From Streptomyces diastaticus subsp. diastaticus (GTDB lineage Bacteria; Actinomycetota; Actinomycetes; Streptomycetales; Streptomycetaceae), in NCBI RefSeq assembly GCF_011170125.1, contig NZ_BLLN01000003.1, positions 1-64,000 of the forward strand: a stretch of DNA of 64,000 nucleotides. The letters run 5' to 3'. Of the stretch, positions 8,290 to 18,642 are shown piece after piece; position 1 is the first letter of the stretch; every line of letters begins with the position of its first letter. The position numbers and the translations under genes were made by a program. The notes below the pieces were generated by a model. The model did not search any database. It had not been told where the DNA came from and was given only the letters and a program-made list of their open reading frames with translations.

Positions 8290-8684
8290 GGCCGGCTCCG
8301 TACGTGTGAAGGGTGACACCTCCGGTCGAAGAGATGACACCTCCACTCATGTGATGATCCGACCGTGCCGTACGCGTGGGACGCCGGTGTCTCGGCACAA
8401 CGGAGCAGCGGCGTCACCCGGGAGGCGGGTGAACGGCGGAGCGGCCGCGCGGTCCGCCGTTCAACCCCGCGGGGGCGGGGGGATTCCGTCGAGGTGTCGT
8501 GAGCGTTCCGCCCGGGCCGGACAATCCACGCGCGGCCGCTGCCTAGGCTGGGTCGGCTGTACGTTCACGCCCCGGCACCCGTCATGCGCCGAGCCTCCCG
8601 TGCGAGGGGGCGCGCCGTGCGAAACGGGCGCCGGACGCCCGGTGACCGGGCGCGGCGGGGCCGGTCCTACCTGGGAGTTTGTAC
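8290..8684. other. Intergenic region between divergent lipoprotein genes
   Basis: This 395-bp gap lies between capA (minus) and a lipoprotein gene (plus). It must hold both promoters. I see no clear -10/-35 pair and no believable gene; open frames here are non-coding in composition. Confidence 0.4.
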
Positions 8685-9329
8685 GTGTCGAAGAAGAAGT
8701 TGTGGCTGCGTTCGGCCGCCTCCGCCGCCGTGCTGGCGCTGGCCCTCACCGCGTGCGGCGGGTCCGGCGAGGAGGACGGCGCGGCCACCACCGGCAAGGG
8801 CGGGGCCTCGCAGGAGAAGGAGCCGGGGAAGGGCGAGGCGGAGAAGGGCGAGGCGGGGAAGGCCGAGGGAGGGAAGGGCGGCGAGCTGGCGGCCGGTGAG
8901 AAGGCCACCAGCGCGTTCGACGAGGACGGCACCGAGGTGACGTACGAGATCGTCGCCGAGAAGGTCGACGTCGGTACCGCCGAGGACACCAAGAAGCTGG
9001 TCTCCGACCCGAAGAAGGCCGAGGGTCTGGTCCCGGCCGTGGCGCACGTCGAGTTCACCGTCAAGGACGGCGGGCCGGTCGCCGACTACCCGGACGTCGG
9101 CGGCGAGATCGAGGTCCACGCCGACGGGCAGCGCGGCACCATCCTGATCGGCGCCTCCGAAGACGCCCCGGGGTGCGAGTCGACCTCCGACATCAAGAAC
9201 TGGAAGGCCGGCGAGAGCCACGTCATCTGCGACACCTTCATGGTGCCGGAGACGGCGAAGGAACTGACCGTGCAGTGGGCGGCCGACCGCGACGCCGACC
9301 CGTTCGTCTGGAGCTTCCAGAACTCCTGA
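8685..9329 (+). CDS. Lipoprotein of unknown function
   Basis: This 214-aa protein has a lipoprotein signal (AASAAVLALALTACGG, lipobox LTAC). A Lys/Glu/Gly-rich linker with repeated GKGEAEKGEAGK units follows. The globular C-terminal domain of about 150 residues begins FDEDGTEVTYEIVAEKV, contains two cysteines (APGCESTSD and HVICDTF) that could form a disulphide, and ends DPFVWSFQNS. The beta-rich shape and the cysteines resemble small extracellular DUF4352-like domains, but I cannot assign a family firmly. GTG 8685 follows GGGAG at 7-nt spacing, which decides it over the in-frame TTG at 8679. Confidence 0.85.
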   Translation: MSKKKLWLRSAASAAVLALALTACGGSGEEDGAATTGKGGASQEKEPGKGEAEKGEAGKAEGGKGGELAAGEKATSAFDEDGTEVTYEIVAEKVDVGTAEDTKKLVSDPKKAEGLVPAVAHVEFTVKDGGPVADYPDVGGEIEVHADGQRGTILIGASEDAPGCESTSDIKNWKAGESHVICDTFMVPETAKELTVQWAADRDADPFVWSFQNS

Positions 9330-9331
9330 GT

Positions 9332-9394
9332 CCGCCCCCGCGGAGGCGGGCGGTCCTCGGCGGCCGGGCCCGGACCCCTCGACGGGGTGCGGGC
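9332..9394 (+). terminator. Two successive hairpins after the lipoprotein gene
   Basis: A first stem (CCGCCC/GGGCGG with extra internal pairs, 9332-9353) starts two bases after the stop. A second (CGGGCCCG with its partner GCGGGCCCG, about 9365-9394) follows. Together they likely terminate lipoprotein transcription before dynA. Confidence 0.6.
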
Positions 9395-9528
9395 CCGCCG
9401 TCGTGCGGGAGCCCGAGCACGCGCGGGCCCGGAACCGGACGCCCGTCCCGTCCGCGCGGGCCCTCCCGCCGCTCCGGCCCGTCGCGGTGAGGGCGCCGAG
9501 GACCGTCGGCGAGGCACAGCCACGCAGA

Positions 9529-9569
9529 AATGCCCCATACGCTTCAAAAAGCCACCAAAATTGGGCATT
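9529..9569 (+). promoter_or_regulatory. Inverted repeat AATGCCC / GGGCATT just upstream of dynA
   Basis: AATGCCC (9529-9535) and GGGCATT (9563-9569) form an inverted pair with an A-rich spacer of 27 nt, ending 8 nt before the chosen dynA GTG. It is the only A/T-rich patch in the region and is a candidate promoter/operator. The regulator is unknown. Confidence 0.4.
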
Positions 9570-9577
9570 CTTCGCTT

Positions 9578-11206
9578 GTGGTGACCTTGGACGTACGGCC
9601 TCAGCTCCTGGACGCTCTCTCCGCCCTGCGCGACCGCGTCGCCGCCGCGCGCTTCCCGCTACCCGTGCCCGGCGCACCCCGAGCCCGCGTCAACCGCGAC
9701 GAACTCCTCGCCCAGCTCGACGACTACCTCCTGCCCCGGCTCCGCGCCCCCGAGGCCCCCCTGCTCGCGGTCATCGGGGGCTCCACCGGCGCCGGCAAGT
9801 CCACCCTCGTCAACTCCCTGGTCGGACGCCGCGTCAGCGAGGCGGGCGTGCTGCGCCCCACCACCCGCGTCCCCGTCCTGGTCTGCCACCCCGACGACCA
9901 CCACTGGTTCGGCACCGACCGCGTCCTGCCGGGCCTCGCCCGCATCCCCCACCCCACCCGCCACACCAGCGCCGACCCCGACCACGACGACGAGGACGAG
10001 GAGACCGCCGACCCGGCCGGTGCCCCCGTCCTGCGCGTCGAGACCGCGCCGACCCTCCCCCGCGGCCTCGCCCTCCTCGACGCCCCCGACATCGACTCCC
10101 TGGTGACCGGCAACCGGCTGCTCGCCGCCGAGCTCATCGCCGCCGCCGACATCTGGGTCATGGTCACCACCGCCGCCCGCTACGCCGACGCCGTCCCCTG
10201 GCACCTGCTGCGCACCGCCAAGGAACACGACGCCACCCTCGTCAGCGTCCTCGACCGGGTCCCGCACCAGCTCGTCGCCGAGGTCTCCCGGCACTACGCC
10301 GCGCTGCTCACCAAAGCCGGACTCGGCGACGTGCCCCGCTTCACCGTCCCCGAACTCCCCGAATCCGCGGGCGGCGGCGGCCTGCTCCCCGCCACCGCCG
10401 TCGCCCCGCTGCGCGCCTGGCTCACCCACCGCGCCCAGGACCCCGACGCCCGGCGGTACGCCATGTCCCGCACCGCCGAAGGCGCCCTCGACTCGCTGCG
10501 CGCCCGGATGCCGGAACTGGCGGCCGCCGTCGCCGCCCAGTACGCCGCGGCCCTGCGCCTCGGCGGCGCCGTCGAGGACGCGTACGCCGGCCAGTACGAC
10601 CGGCTGCGTGCCCGGCTCGACGACGGCGAGGTGCTGACCGGCGACGCCGTCAACCGCTGGCGCGGCTTCCCCCTCGACTGCACCGGAACCGAACTCCTCG
10701 ACTCACTCGTCGACGGCCTCGTCTCCCTGGTCCTGTGCGCCGTCACCACCGCCGACGCCGCGGTCGAAGAGGCCTGGCGGTCCGAACCAGCCGCCCGCGC
10801 CGAACAACTCGTGGCCGCCCGGCCCGACCACGCCGCCGTCGAACACCGCCTCGGCATGGCCGTACGGCGCTGGCGGCGCGTGACGGACGAGTACGTCGAG
10901 GACGAACTGCGTGGTCACGAGCGGGCCACCGCACCCGACCCGGAAGCGGTCGCCGGGCTGCTCGGCGCCGTGCTGCTCGGTGGCCGGCGGGGCCGTACCG
11001 CGGGCGAGGACCTCGCCGAACGCGTCGGTGCCCAGGGCGCGACCCGCCTGCGCGACCGGGCCGGCCGGCTGCTGGACGAATACCTCGACCGGGCCGTGCA
11101 CGCCGAGCGGGACCGGCGGCTCGTCGCCGTCGAGAGCCTCGGGGTCCACCCCGAGCCGCAGGCCGAACTCATCGCCGCGCTGTCGGTCCTTCAGAAGGAG
11201 AGGTGA
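9578..11206 (+). CDS. dynA: Dynamin-like GTPase, DynA type
   Basis: This protein of about 542 aa has an N-terminal dynamin/Era-like GTPase domain: P-loop [15 protein letters not shown] near residue 60, G3 DAPDIDSL near 165, and a degenerate G4 in [11 protein letters not shown] long helical C-terminal region lacks membrane segments. In Streptomyces, DynA and DynB form a complex that stabilises FtsZ rings during sporulation septation. DynA is the soluble partner recruited by DynB. The identification rests on the tandem arrangement, the two-gene pattern (no TM in the first, two TM in the second) and the adjoining ssbB. No ribosome binding site precedes the tandem GTGs at 9578 and 9581; ATG 9530 lies inside the inverted repeat and is unlikely. 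Confidence 0.82.
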   Translation: MVTLDVRPQLLDALSALRDRVAAARFPLPVPGAPRARVNRDELLAQLDDYLLPRLRAPEAPLLAVIGGSTGAGKSTLVNSLVGRRVSEAGVLRPTTRVPVLVCHPDDHHWFGTDRVLPGLARIPHPTRHTSADPDHDDEDEETADPAGAPVLRVETAPTLPRGLALLDAPDIDSLVTGNRLLAAELIAAADIWVMVTTAARYADAVPWHLLRTAKEHDATLVSVLDRVPHQLVAEVSRHYAALLTKAGLGDVPRFTVPELPESAGGGGLLPATAVAPLRAWLTHRAQDPDARRYAMSRTAEGALDSLRARMPELAAAVAAQYAAALRLGGAVEDAYAGQYDRLRARLDDGEVLTGDAVNRWRGFPLDCTGTELLDSLVDGLVSLVLCAVTTADAAVEEAWRSEPAARAEQLVAARPDHAAVEHRLGMAVRRWRRVTDEYVEDELRGHERATAPDPEAVAGLLGAVLLGGRRGRTAGEDLAERVGAQGATRLRDRAGRLLDEYLDRAVHAERDRRLVAVESLGVHPEPQAELIAALSVLQKER

Positions 11207-11207
11207 G

Positions 11208-13202
11208 GTGACGGTGACCAGCACCACCGAGCACACCGAGTACGCCGAGCACACCGGGCAGGCGGAGTACGCCGAGGGCGGCCGGGACCGAGAGGCGCGC
11301 CCGCAGGAGGCGGAGAAGACCCGTCAGGCGGCGGAGGCCCCGAGGGAGGGCACCGCGGTACGGGCCGGGGCGGACGCGGCCGCCGCCGGCGGCGCCTGGG
11401 ACGACGGGCTCATCGCCCGGCGGGCGGCGGCCGCCGTGGCCGCCACCGGGCGGCAGGCGGGGGCCGGACTCCCCGCGCCGTACGACGGAGGCACGGCCTC
11501 CGGCGTGGGCGACGCCGACCTGGCGGCCCGGCTGGACGCCCTGCGCGAACTGACCGGGCTCTCCCGGCCGCGCGTCGACGCCGCCGCCCTCGCCGAGGCC
11601 GGGCGGGTCCTGGACGACGCGGCCGCCCGCGGCCGCCTCTCCCGCAGGCACACCGTCGTCGCCCTCGCCGGAGCCACCGGAAGCGGCAAGTCCACCCTCT
11701 TCAACACCCTCGCCGGGGTGACCATCTCCGACACCGGCGTCCGCCGTCCCACCACCTCGGCGGCGCTCGCGTGCAGCTGGACCGACGGCGCCGCCGGGCT
11801 CCTCGAACGCCTGGAGATCCCCGGCCGCCTGCGCCGCCGGCCCGTCCAGGGCCCCGACGGGCCCGGCGCCTTCGACGGCCTGGTCCTCATCGACCTGCCC
11901 GACCACGACTCGGCCGCCGTCGAGCACCGCGCCCAGGTCGACCGCGTCCTCGCCCACGTGGACGCGGTGATCTGGGTGGTCGACCCGGAGAAGTACGGGG
12001 ACGCCCTCCTCCACGAGCGGTACCTGCGGCCGCTGGCCGGGCACGCCGAGGTCACCTTCGTCGTCCTCAACCAGGTCGACCGGCTCCCCGAGGACGCCAC
12101 CGACCAGGTCCTGGACGATCTGCGCCGCCTCCTCGACGAGGACGGCATCGCCCTCGGCGAGCACGGCGAGCCGGGCGCCACCGTCCTCGCGCTCTCCGCC
12201 CTCACCGGTGAGGGCGTCGGCGAACTCCGCGACTGCCTCGGCCAGCTCACCTCCGAACGCCGCGCCGCCGCCCGCCGGATCGGCGCAGACCTCGACGCCG
12301 CCGCCGAACGGCTCCGCCCCGTCTACGTGCCCACCGGCCGGGTCGGCCTCAGCGAGGAGGCCCGCGAACAGTTCGCCGACCGCCTCGCCGAAGCCGTCGG
12401 CGCCACCGCCGCGGGCCAGGCGGCCGAACGCGCCTGGCGCCGCAACGCCGGCCGTGCCTGCGGCACCCCGTGGCTTCGCCTGTGGCGCTGGTACGAGGCC
12501 CGACGCGCCCCCCGGACCACGGAGCGGCCGCCCGGCGAGACGCACGAGGAGGAGACGACCACGGCGCGCCAGCGCGTCGAGCAGGCCGTACGCCTGGTCG
12601 CCGACGAGGCCGCCGGCGGGCTGCCCGCCCCCTGGGCCGACGCCGTGCGGGAGGCCGCGGGACGCGGCGCCGACGGGCTGCCCGAGGCGCTGGACGGCCT
12701 GGCCGCGCCCGAGTCGGTACCGGCCCGGCCGCCCCGTCCCGGGTGGTGGCCGGTCGCGGTGCTGGCCCAGGTCGCGATGACGCTTCTCCAGGTCGTGGGA
12801 GGCATCTGGCTGCTGGGGCAGGTGCTGGGGGTGTGCGCCCCGGACCTCCTCCCGCCGGTCCTGCTCATGCTCGCGGGCATCGCCGGAGGCCCCTGCGTCG
12901 AGTACGGCAGCCGGCTGGCCGCCCGGGGGCCCGCCCGCCGGTACGGGGCGGACGCCGAACGGGCGTTGCGGGACGCGGCGGCCGGTTGCGGACGGGCCCG
13001 GGTGCTCGACCCCGTGGCGGCGGAACTGCTGCGCTACCGGGAGGTCCGTGAGCAGTACGCGCGGGTGCTCGACCCGGTGGGCGGGGGCAGCTCCCAGGGA
13101 CGCGCGGGCGGTGCCCCGGCGCTCGGCGGGAGCTTCGCACGCGGGCCGGCGGGAGGCCGGTCCGGCGGCCGGATGGCGGAGTTGTCCACAACCGGCCGGT
13201 AG
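11208..13202 (+). CDS. dynB: Dynamin-like membrane GTPase, DynB type
   Basis: This 664-aa partner of the preceding gene starts one base after its stop (GTG 11208, with AAGGAG upstream). A charged Ala/Glu-rich leader of about 120 residues precedes the GTPase domain. P-loop GATGSGKSTLFNTLAG is near residue 155, G3 LIDLPDHDS and G4 VVLNQVDRL are both canonical. Two transmembrane helices lie near residues 510-560 (VAVLAQVAMTLLQVVGGIWL and PPVLLMLAGIAGG), matching DynB, which anchors the DynAB complex at sporulation septa. Operon structure and domain pattern support the call. The Asp/Glu-rich N-terminal leader looks poorly conserved and may set complex assembly. Confidence 0.85.
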   Translation: MTVTSTTEHTEYAEHTGQAEYAEGGRDREARPQEAEKTRQAAEAPREGTAVRAGADAAAAGGAWDDGLIARRAAAAVAATGRQAGAGLPAPYDGGTASGVGDADLAARLDALRELTGLSRPRVDAAALAEAGRVLDDAAARGRLSRRHTVVALAGATGSGKSTLFNTLAGVTISDTGVRRPTTSAALACSWTDGAAGLLERLEIPGRLRRRPVQGPDGPGAFDGLVLIDLPDHDSAAVEHRAQVDRVLAHVDAVIWVVDPEKYGDALLHERYLRPLAGHAEVTFVVLNQVDRLPEDATDQVLDDLRRLLDEDGIALGEHGEPGATVLALSALTGEGVGELRDCLGQLTSERRAAARRIGADLDAAAERLRPVYVPTGRVGLSEEAREQFADRLAEAVGATAAGQAAERAWRRNAGRACGTPWLRLWRWYEARRAPRTTERPPGETHEEETTTARQRVEQAVRLVADEAAGGLPAPWADAVREAAGRGADGLPEALDGLAAPESVPARPPRPGWWPVAVLAQVAMTLLQVVGGIWLLGQVLGVCAPDLLPPVLLMLAGIAGGPCVEYGSRLAARGPARRYGADAERALRDAAAGCGRARVLDPVAAELLRYREVREQYARVLDPVGGGSSQGRAGGAPALGGSFARGPAGGRSGGRMAELSTTGR

Positions 13203-13377
13203 TCCACAGGCGCAGGCAGGCCGCTTGCGACCCGACGAGAGTGGGCGGTGCGCGGGAGGCCGGTCCCCGGGCGGCCCCGGCAGGCCGTGCCGGCGGACCG
13301 TCCCGCGCACCGGCGGGCAGGCGACGGCGCGGGCGGTCCGCGCGGCCTCCCGCCGCACCTGGCGGGAGCGGATGAGG

Positions 13378-14289
13378 ATGAACGAGACGATGGTGACCGT
13401 GGTCGGCAACGTGGCGACCACACCGGTCTACCGCGAGTCGGCGCACGGCCCCATGGCCCGCTTCCGGATGGCGGCCACCCCTCGCCGCTGGGACCGGCAG
13501 CGGCAGGGCTGGTCCGACGGGCCGACCAGCTTCTTCACCGTCTGGACCACCCGGCAGCTCGCCTCCAACGTCACCGCCTCGATCACCGTGGGGGAGCCCG
13601 TCATCGTCCAGGGCCGCCTGCGGGTCCGCGAGACCGAGCGGGGCGGGCAGCAGTGGACCACCGCGGAGATCGACGCCGCCTCCGTCGGCCACGACCTGAC
13701 CCGCGGCACGGCCGCCTTCCGCCGGGTCCGCAGGCCCACCGGCACCTGGCCCGGCGCCACCGGGCCTCAGGACAGCCGCTCGGCCTCGGCGGCCCGGCGG
13801 GCGGCGGGCGGCGGGGACGACGGGCCCGGGGAGGGCGGTGGTGGGATGGCGCGCCCGGTGGAGGAGCCGGACTGGAGCGTCAACGGGGCGGGAGCCGACG
13901 GGGATTGGGGAGCCCGGGGTGGGCATGGTGCCCCGGGCGGGGTGGAGGCCGGGGCGGACGAGGGAGCGGACGCGCGTGCCGCTGTGGGCGCGTGCGGGGA
14001 GGGCGACCGGGACGGAGACGGAGACGGGGACGTGAACGGGGACGGAGAGGCGGACGTGGCCGGCGGGGAGCAGGGCGGTGCTGATCCTGGCGCGGGGGCG
14101 GAGGCCGGGGGCACGGCCGGAGCACGGAGCCGCAGGCGGCCCGCGTCGAAGCGGCAGGCGGGAGGGAGGCCGCGAGGTGGCACGAAGGCAGGTGACCGGG
14201 CCGGCGGCGCTCAGCAGGGCGGGGAGGCCGGCGCCGACGACGGCGTGTCGCCCCCGGCACCGGCCGTCACGGATGCCCGCGCTCGATGA
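13378..14289 (+). CDS. ssbB: Single-stranded DNA-binding protein SsbB with a long Gly/Ala/Asp tail
   Basis: This 303-aa protein has an OB fold at residues 1-110, starting MVTVVGNVATTPVYRES and containing RFRMAATPRRWDRQ and FFTVWTTRQLASNV. SsbB is the second, sporulation-associated SSB of Streptomyces and acts in chromosome segregation. The known S. coelicolor form is about 156 aa; this one carries roughly 190 extra residues that are Gly/Ala/Asp/Glu-rich (DRDGDGDGDVNGDGEAD) and then Arg/Lys-rich (SRRRPASKRQAGGRPRG). The usual acidic SSB tip is absent. ATG 13378 lies 9 nt after GGGAG, and an ATG two codons upstream is too close to it. The order dynA-dynB-ssbB suggests a cell-division and segregation cluster. 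Confidence 0.85.
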   Translation: MNETMVTVVGNVATTPVYRESAHGPMARFRMAATPRRWDRQRQGWSDGPTSFFTVWTTRQLASNVTASITVGEPVIVQGRLRVRETERGGQQWTTAEIDAASVGHDLTRGTAAFRRVRRPTGTWPGATGPQDSRSASAARRAAGGGDDGPGEGGGGMARPVEEPDWSVNGAGADGDWGARGGHGAPGGVEAGADEGADARAAVGACGEGDRDGDGDGDVNGDGEADVAGGEQGGADPGAGAEAGGTAGARSRRRPASKRQAGGRPRGGTKAGDRAGGAQQGGEAGADDGVSPPAPAVTDARAR

Positions 14290-14653
14290 CGCCTGGCGCC
14301 AGTGACGGCGGTCGGCCCTCGTGCGACCTCTCCGGCCTGAGCCGCCGCCGGCCCGCGGGCCCGGGGTGCGCCGACGGCGTACGGGGCCGGGGTGCCGACG
14401 GCGTACGGGGCGGGGGCGGGTGCAGCCCGGCCACCCTTTCGCAACCGCCCTCCATCCCCCCAATTCCGCCCTTCCCCCGACTTCTGACGCCCCGCCAATA
14501 ACGATTCCGACGCGGATCGATTGGGCGAGCGCTCTCGTGGGCAAGGGCCAGCTTTCGCCTCCATAGGATGCCCGGCATAGCTCACGGGGCACTTGATTCT
14601 GCTGGCGGGACGACTCCCCACTCGTGAACGCGTCCTGCCCGGAGGGGAATTGC
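14290..14653. other. Intergenic region with promoter of the surface-protein gene
   Basis: This 364-bp gap contains two copies of CCGACGGCGTACGGGGC (14371-14387 and 14395-14411) in a G/C-rich part. A less G/C-rich part follows, carrying the TAGGAT box at 14564-14569. No gene is evident. Confidence 0.5.
14564..14569 (+). promoter_or_regulatory. -10 box TAGGAT upstream of the thioester surface-protein gene
   Basis: TAGGAT matches the consensus -10 of vegetative streptomycete promoters. It would start transcription near 14576, giving a leader of about 78 nt with a strong GGAGGGG at 14641. The -35 region is not obvious. Confidence 0.5.
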
Positions 14654-16060
14654 ATGTTTTCTGTTGGTAGTCGGGCTGTTTCGCGCCTGGCGGCGGCGAC
14701 CGTGGCCTCGGGCCTGGTCGCGGCGGGTGTCCTGACCGGAGCCGGGACCGCGGTGGCCGACGAGGCGGCAGCCGGGCACCCCGGTGGCGCCTCGTCGACG
14801 CTGAGCGGACTGAAGACGTACGACCAGGCCGTCATCCACGGGCAGCGTGGTGACCAGAAGGTGTCGGCCGGGCTCTTCGAGATGGTCGTCGACGGTGGCG
14901 GCTCGCTGCAGACGTACTGCATCGACATTCACAACCCCACGCAGAAGGAGGCGAAGTACCGGGAGACCGCCTGGGACGCGACCTCCCTCAACGCGAACAA
15001 GGACGCCGGGAAGATCCGCTGGATCCTCCAGAACTCCTACCCGCAGGTGAACGACCTGGCGGCGCTGGCGAGCAAGGCCGGTGCGGGCGCGCTCACCGAG
15101 AAGACCGCGGCAGCCGGTACCCAGGTGGCCATCTGGCGTTACTCGGACGGCGCGGACGTCGAGGCGCTGGACCCGGCGGCGGAGAAGCTCGCCGACTACC
15201 TGGAGAAGAACGCGCAGGCGCTGGCCGAGCCGAAGGCGTCCCTGACGCTCGACCCGCCGGCCGTCTCCGGCAAGGCCGGCGAGAAGCTGGGCCCCGTCAC
15301 CGTCCACACCGACGCCGGCAGCGTCGGCGTGACCGGCCCGGCCGACGCCTCCGCGGGGGTCACCGTGGTCGACGAGGCGGGCAAGCCCGTCACCGAGGCC
15401 GCCGACGGCAGCCGCCTCTTCTTCGACGTGCCCGCCGCCGAGGAAGGTGCCGAGCAGAGCGGCAGCGCCGCGCTGACCGTGCAGGCGTCCACCACCGTCC
15501 CGGTCGGCCGCGCCTTCGCCTCGGACAGCAAGAGCCAGACGCAGATCCTGGCCGGCTCCAGCGAGTCGACGGTCTCCGCGACGGCCACCGCGCACTGGGC
15601 GGGCACCGGCCCGATCCCGGCGGTTTCCGCCGAGAAGAACTGCTCCGCCTCCGGCATCGACCTCACCGCCTCCAACCAGGGCGACGAGGATTTCACCTTC
15701 GAGCTGATGGGCGTCGAGCACACCATCGCCGCCGGCAGGACGCAGACCGTCACGGTTCCTCTCAAGGAGGACCAGGCGTACGACTTCACCATCACCGGGC
15801 CCAACGGCTTCGAGAAGCGCGTCACCGGTGTCCTCGACTGCAAGACGGCCGGTGAGGCCGGTGCGGGCGGCGCCCAGCCGTCCAGCGGGCCCAGCCCCGC
15901 CTCCGCGGGCAGCACCCCCGTCGGCGGCGACGGCCAGGACCTGGCCGCGACCGGCGGCTCCAGCGCCACCCCCGTCATCGGCGGCGTCGCCGTGGCCCTC
16001 GTGGTGATCGGCGGCGCGACCGTGTTCCTCCTGCGCCGCAAGAAGGTCTCCGAGAGCTGA
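14654..16060 (+). CDS. Thioester-domain (TQXA) cell-surface protein with LAATG sortase signal
   Basis: This 468-aa protein has a signal peptide cleaved near GAGTAVADEA. A thioester domain covers about residues 45-200: the cysteine is in LQTYCIDIH and the glutamine in GTQVAIWRYSDG, the pair that forms an internal Cys-Gln thioester in actinobacterial adhesins. Ig-like beta domains follow. The C-terminal wall-sorting region is LAATGGSS, a hydrophobic helix (VIGGVAVALVVIGGATVFLL) and RRKK. LAXTG is the signal read by class E sortases of high-G+C actinobacteria, so it should be covalently wall-linked. ATG 14654 follows GGAGGGG. An upstream in-frame start is rejected because it has no ribosome binding site. 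Confidence 0.93.
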   Translation: MFSVGSRAVSRLAAATVASGLVAAGVLTGAGTAVADEAAAGHPGGASSTLSGLKTYDQAVIHGQRGDQKVSAGLFEMVVDGGGSLQTYCIDIHNPTQKEAKYRETAWDATSLNANKDAGKIRWILQNSYPQVNDLAALASKAGAGALTEKTAAAGTQVAIWRYSDGADVEALDPAAEKLADYLEKNAQALAEPKASLTLDPPAVSGKAGEKLGPVTVHTDAGSVGVTGPADASAGVTVVDEAGKPVTEAADGSRLFFDVPAAEEGAEQSGSAALTVQASTTVPVGRAFASDSKSQTQILAGSSESTVSATATAHWAGTGPIPAVSAEKNCSASGIDLTASNQGDEDFTFELMGVEHTIAAGRTQTVTVPLKEDQAYDFTITGPNGFEKRVTGVLDCKTAGEAGAGGAQPSSGPSPASAGSTPVGGDGQDLAATGGSSATPVIGGVAVALVVIGGATVFLLRRKKVSES

Positions 16061-16501
16061 CCGGCCGTGGCGCGGTACCGCGCCACCCAGGGGGTGTCCG
16101 GCGCGTTCCGCGCGGAGCCCGCGACGCACGGCAGCGCTCCCGCCGCACCGGCCGGAGCCCGCACCGAGCACCGCGGACACCGCACAGGGCGCGCCGGCAC
16201 CCCCGGCGTCCGCCGCCGTCCCGGCGCGCGGCGGACCGCGAGGACCCTGCCCTGACCTGGGTCCCGCACTCCGGCGCCGGGGCCCGTCCTTCCGGCGGGC
16301 ACCGGCGCCGCGGTACGTCCCGCGCCGCCGTCGGGCCGCCGCCGGGGGCGGCGCCCGGTCCTCCCGGGCCCCCGTCCGGGCGAGACCCCCCTGGGGTACC
16401 CGTTTTCGCCGTGCGGCCCCCGTGCGGCAAGATGGGTGTATCTGCCCTCACGGCGGAGCTGACCACCCACACGCCTGATCCAGACTGCCGGACGGTTTCT
16501 C
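16061..16501. other. Intergenic region with terminator hairpin
   Basis: This 441-bp gap lies between the surface protein and ettA. It begins with the palindrome at 16067-16086. The rest is G/C-rich with no gene. The segment 16400-16460 (TTTTCG, about 18 nt, then CAAGAT) could be the ettA promoter but is a weak match. Confidence 0.45.
16067..16086 (+). terminator. Perfect 20-bp palindrome just after the surface-protein gene
   Basis: GTGGCGCGGT is followed directly by its complement, six bases after the stop codon. It is a probable intrinsic terminator without a U-tract. A symmetric protein-binding site is the alternative. Confidence 0.65.
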
Positions 16502-18166
<1,665 letters not shown>

Positions 18167-18171
18167 CCGTA

Positions 18172-18642
18172 GTGGCCCGCCACCTCTACCGCTGCCCCCT
18201 GCGCTGGTCGGACATGGACGCCTTCGGGCACGTCAACAACGTCGTCTTCCTGCGGTACCTGGAAGAGGCGCGGATCGACTTCATGTTCCGGCTGGCGCCG
18301 GGGAACGGCAGCAAGTCGTTCTCCGGCGGCTCCGTGGTCGCCCGCCACGAGATCGACTACAAGCGCCCCCTCGTCCACCGGCACGAACCGGTGCTGGTCG
18401 AGTCCTGGGTGACCGGCATCCGCGGCGCCTCGCTGACCATCGCCTACGAGGTCAAGGACCCCGACACCGAGGAAGGCCCGGGCACCGTCTACGTCCGCGC
18501 CTCCACCGTCGTCGTCCCCTACGACTTCCGGACGCAGCGTCCGCGCCGCATCACCGACGAGGAGCGCCACTTCCTGGAGAAGTACCTCCCGGAGGAGCCC
18601 GGCGCCGAGGAGGCGGGAGTGCCGGGGGCGCGTACCGCGTGA
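18172..18642 (+). CDS. Acyl-CoA thioesterase, hot-dog fold (YbgC/FadM-like)
   Basis: This 156-aa single hot-dog domain protein should hydrolyse acyl-CoA thioesters. The family motif is RWSDMDAFGHVNNVVFLRYL, with the catalytic aspartate in SDMD and the helix starting at GHVNN. The second half (VARHEIDYKRPLVHRHEPVL) is also typical. Chain-length preference cannot be read. GTG 18172 lies five bases after ettA. The stop overlaps the next start (GTGA). The ettA-thioesterase-unknown order looks like a small operon, but no functional link to translation is apparent. Confidence 0.87.
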   Translation: MARHLYRCPLRWSDMDAFGHVNNVVFLRYLEEARIDFMFRLAPGNGSKSFSGGSVVARHEIDYKRPLVHRHEPVLVESWVTGIRGASLTIAYEVKDPDTEEGPGTVYVRASTVVVPYDFRTQRPRRITDEERHFLEKYLPEEPGAEEAGVPGARTA

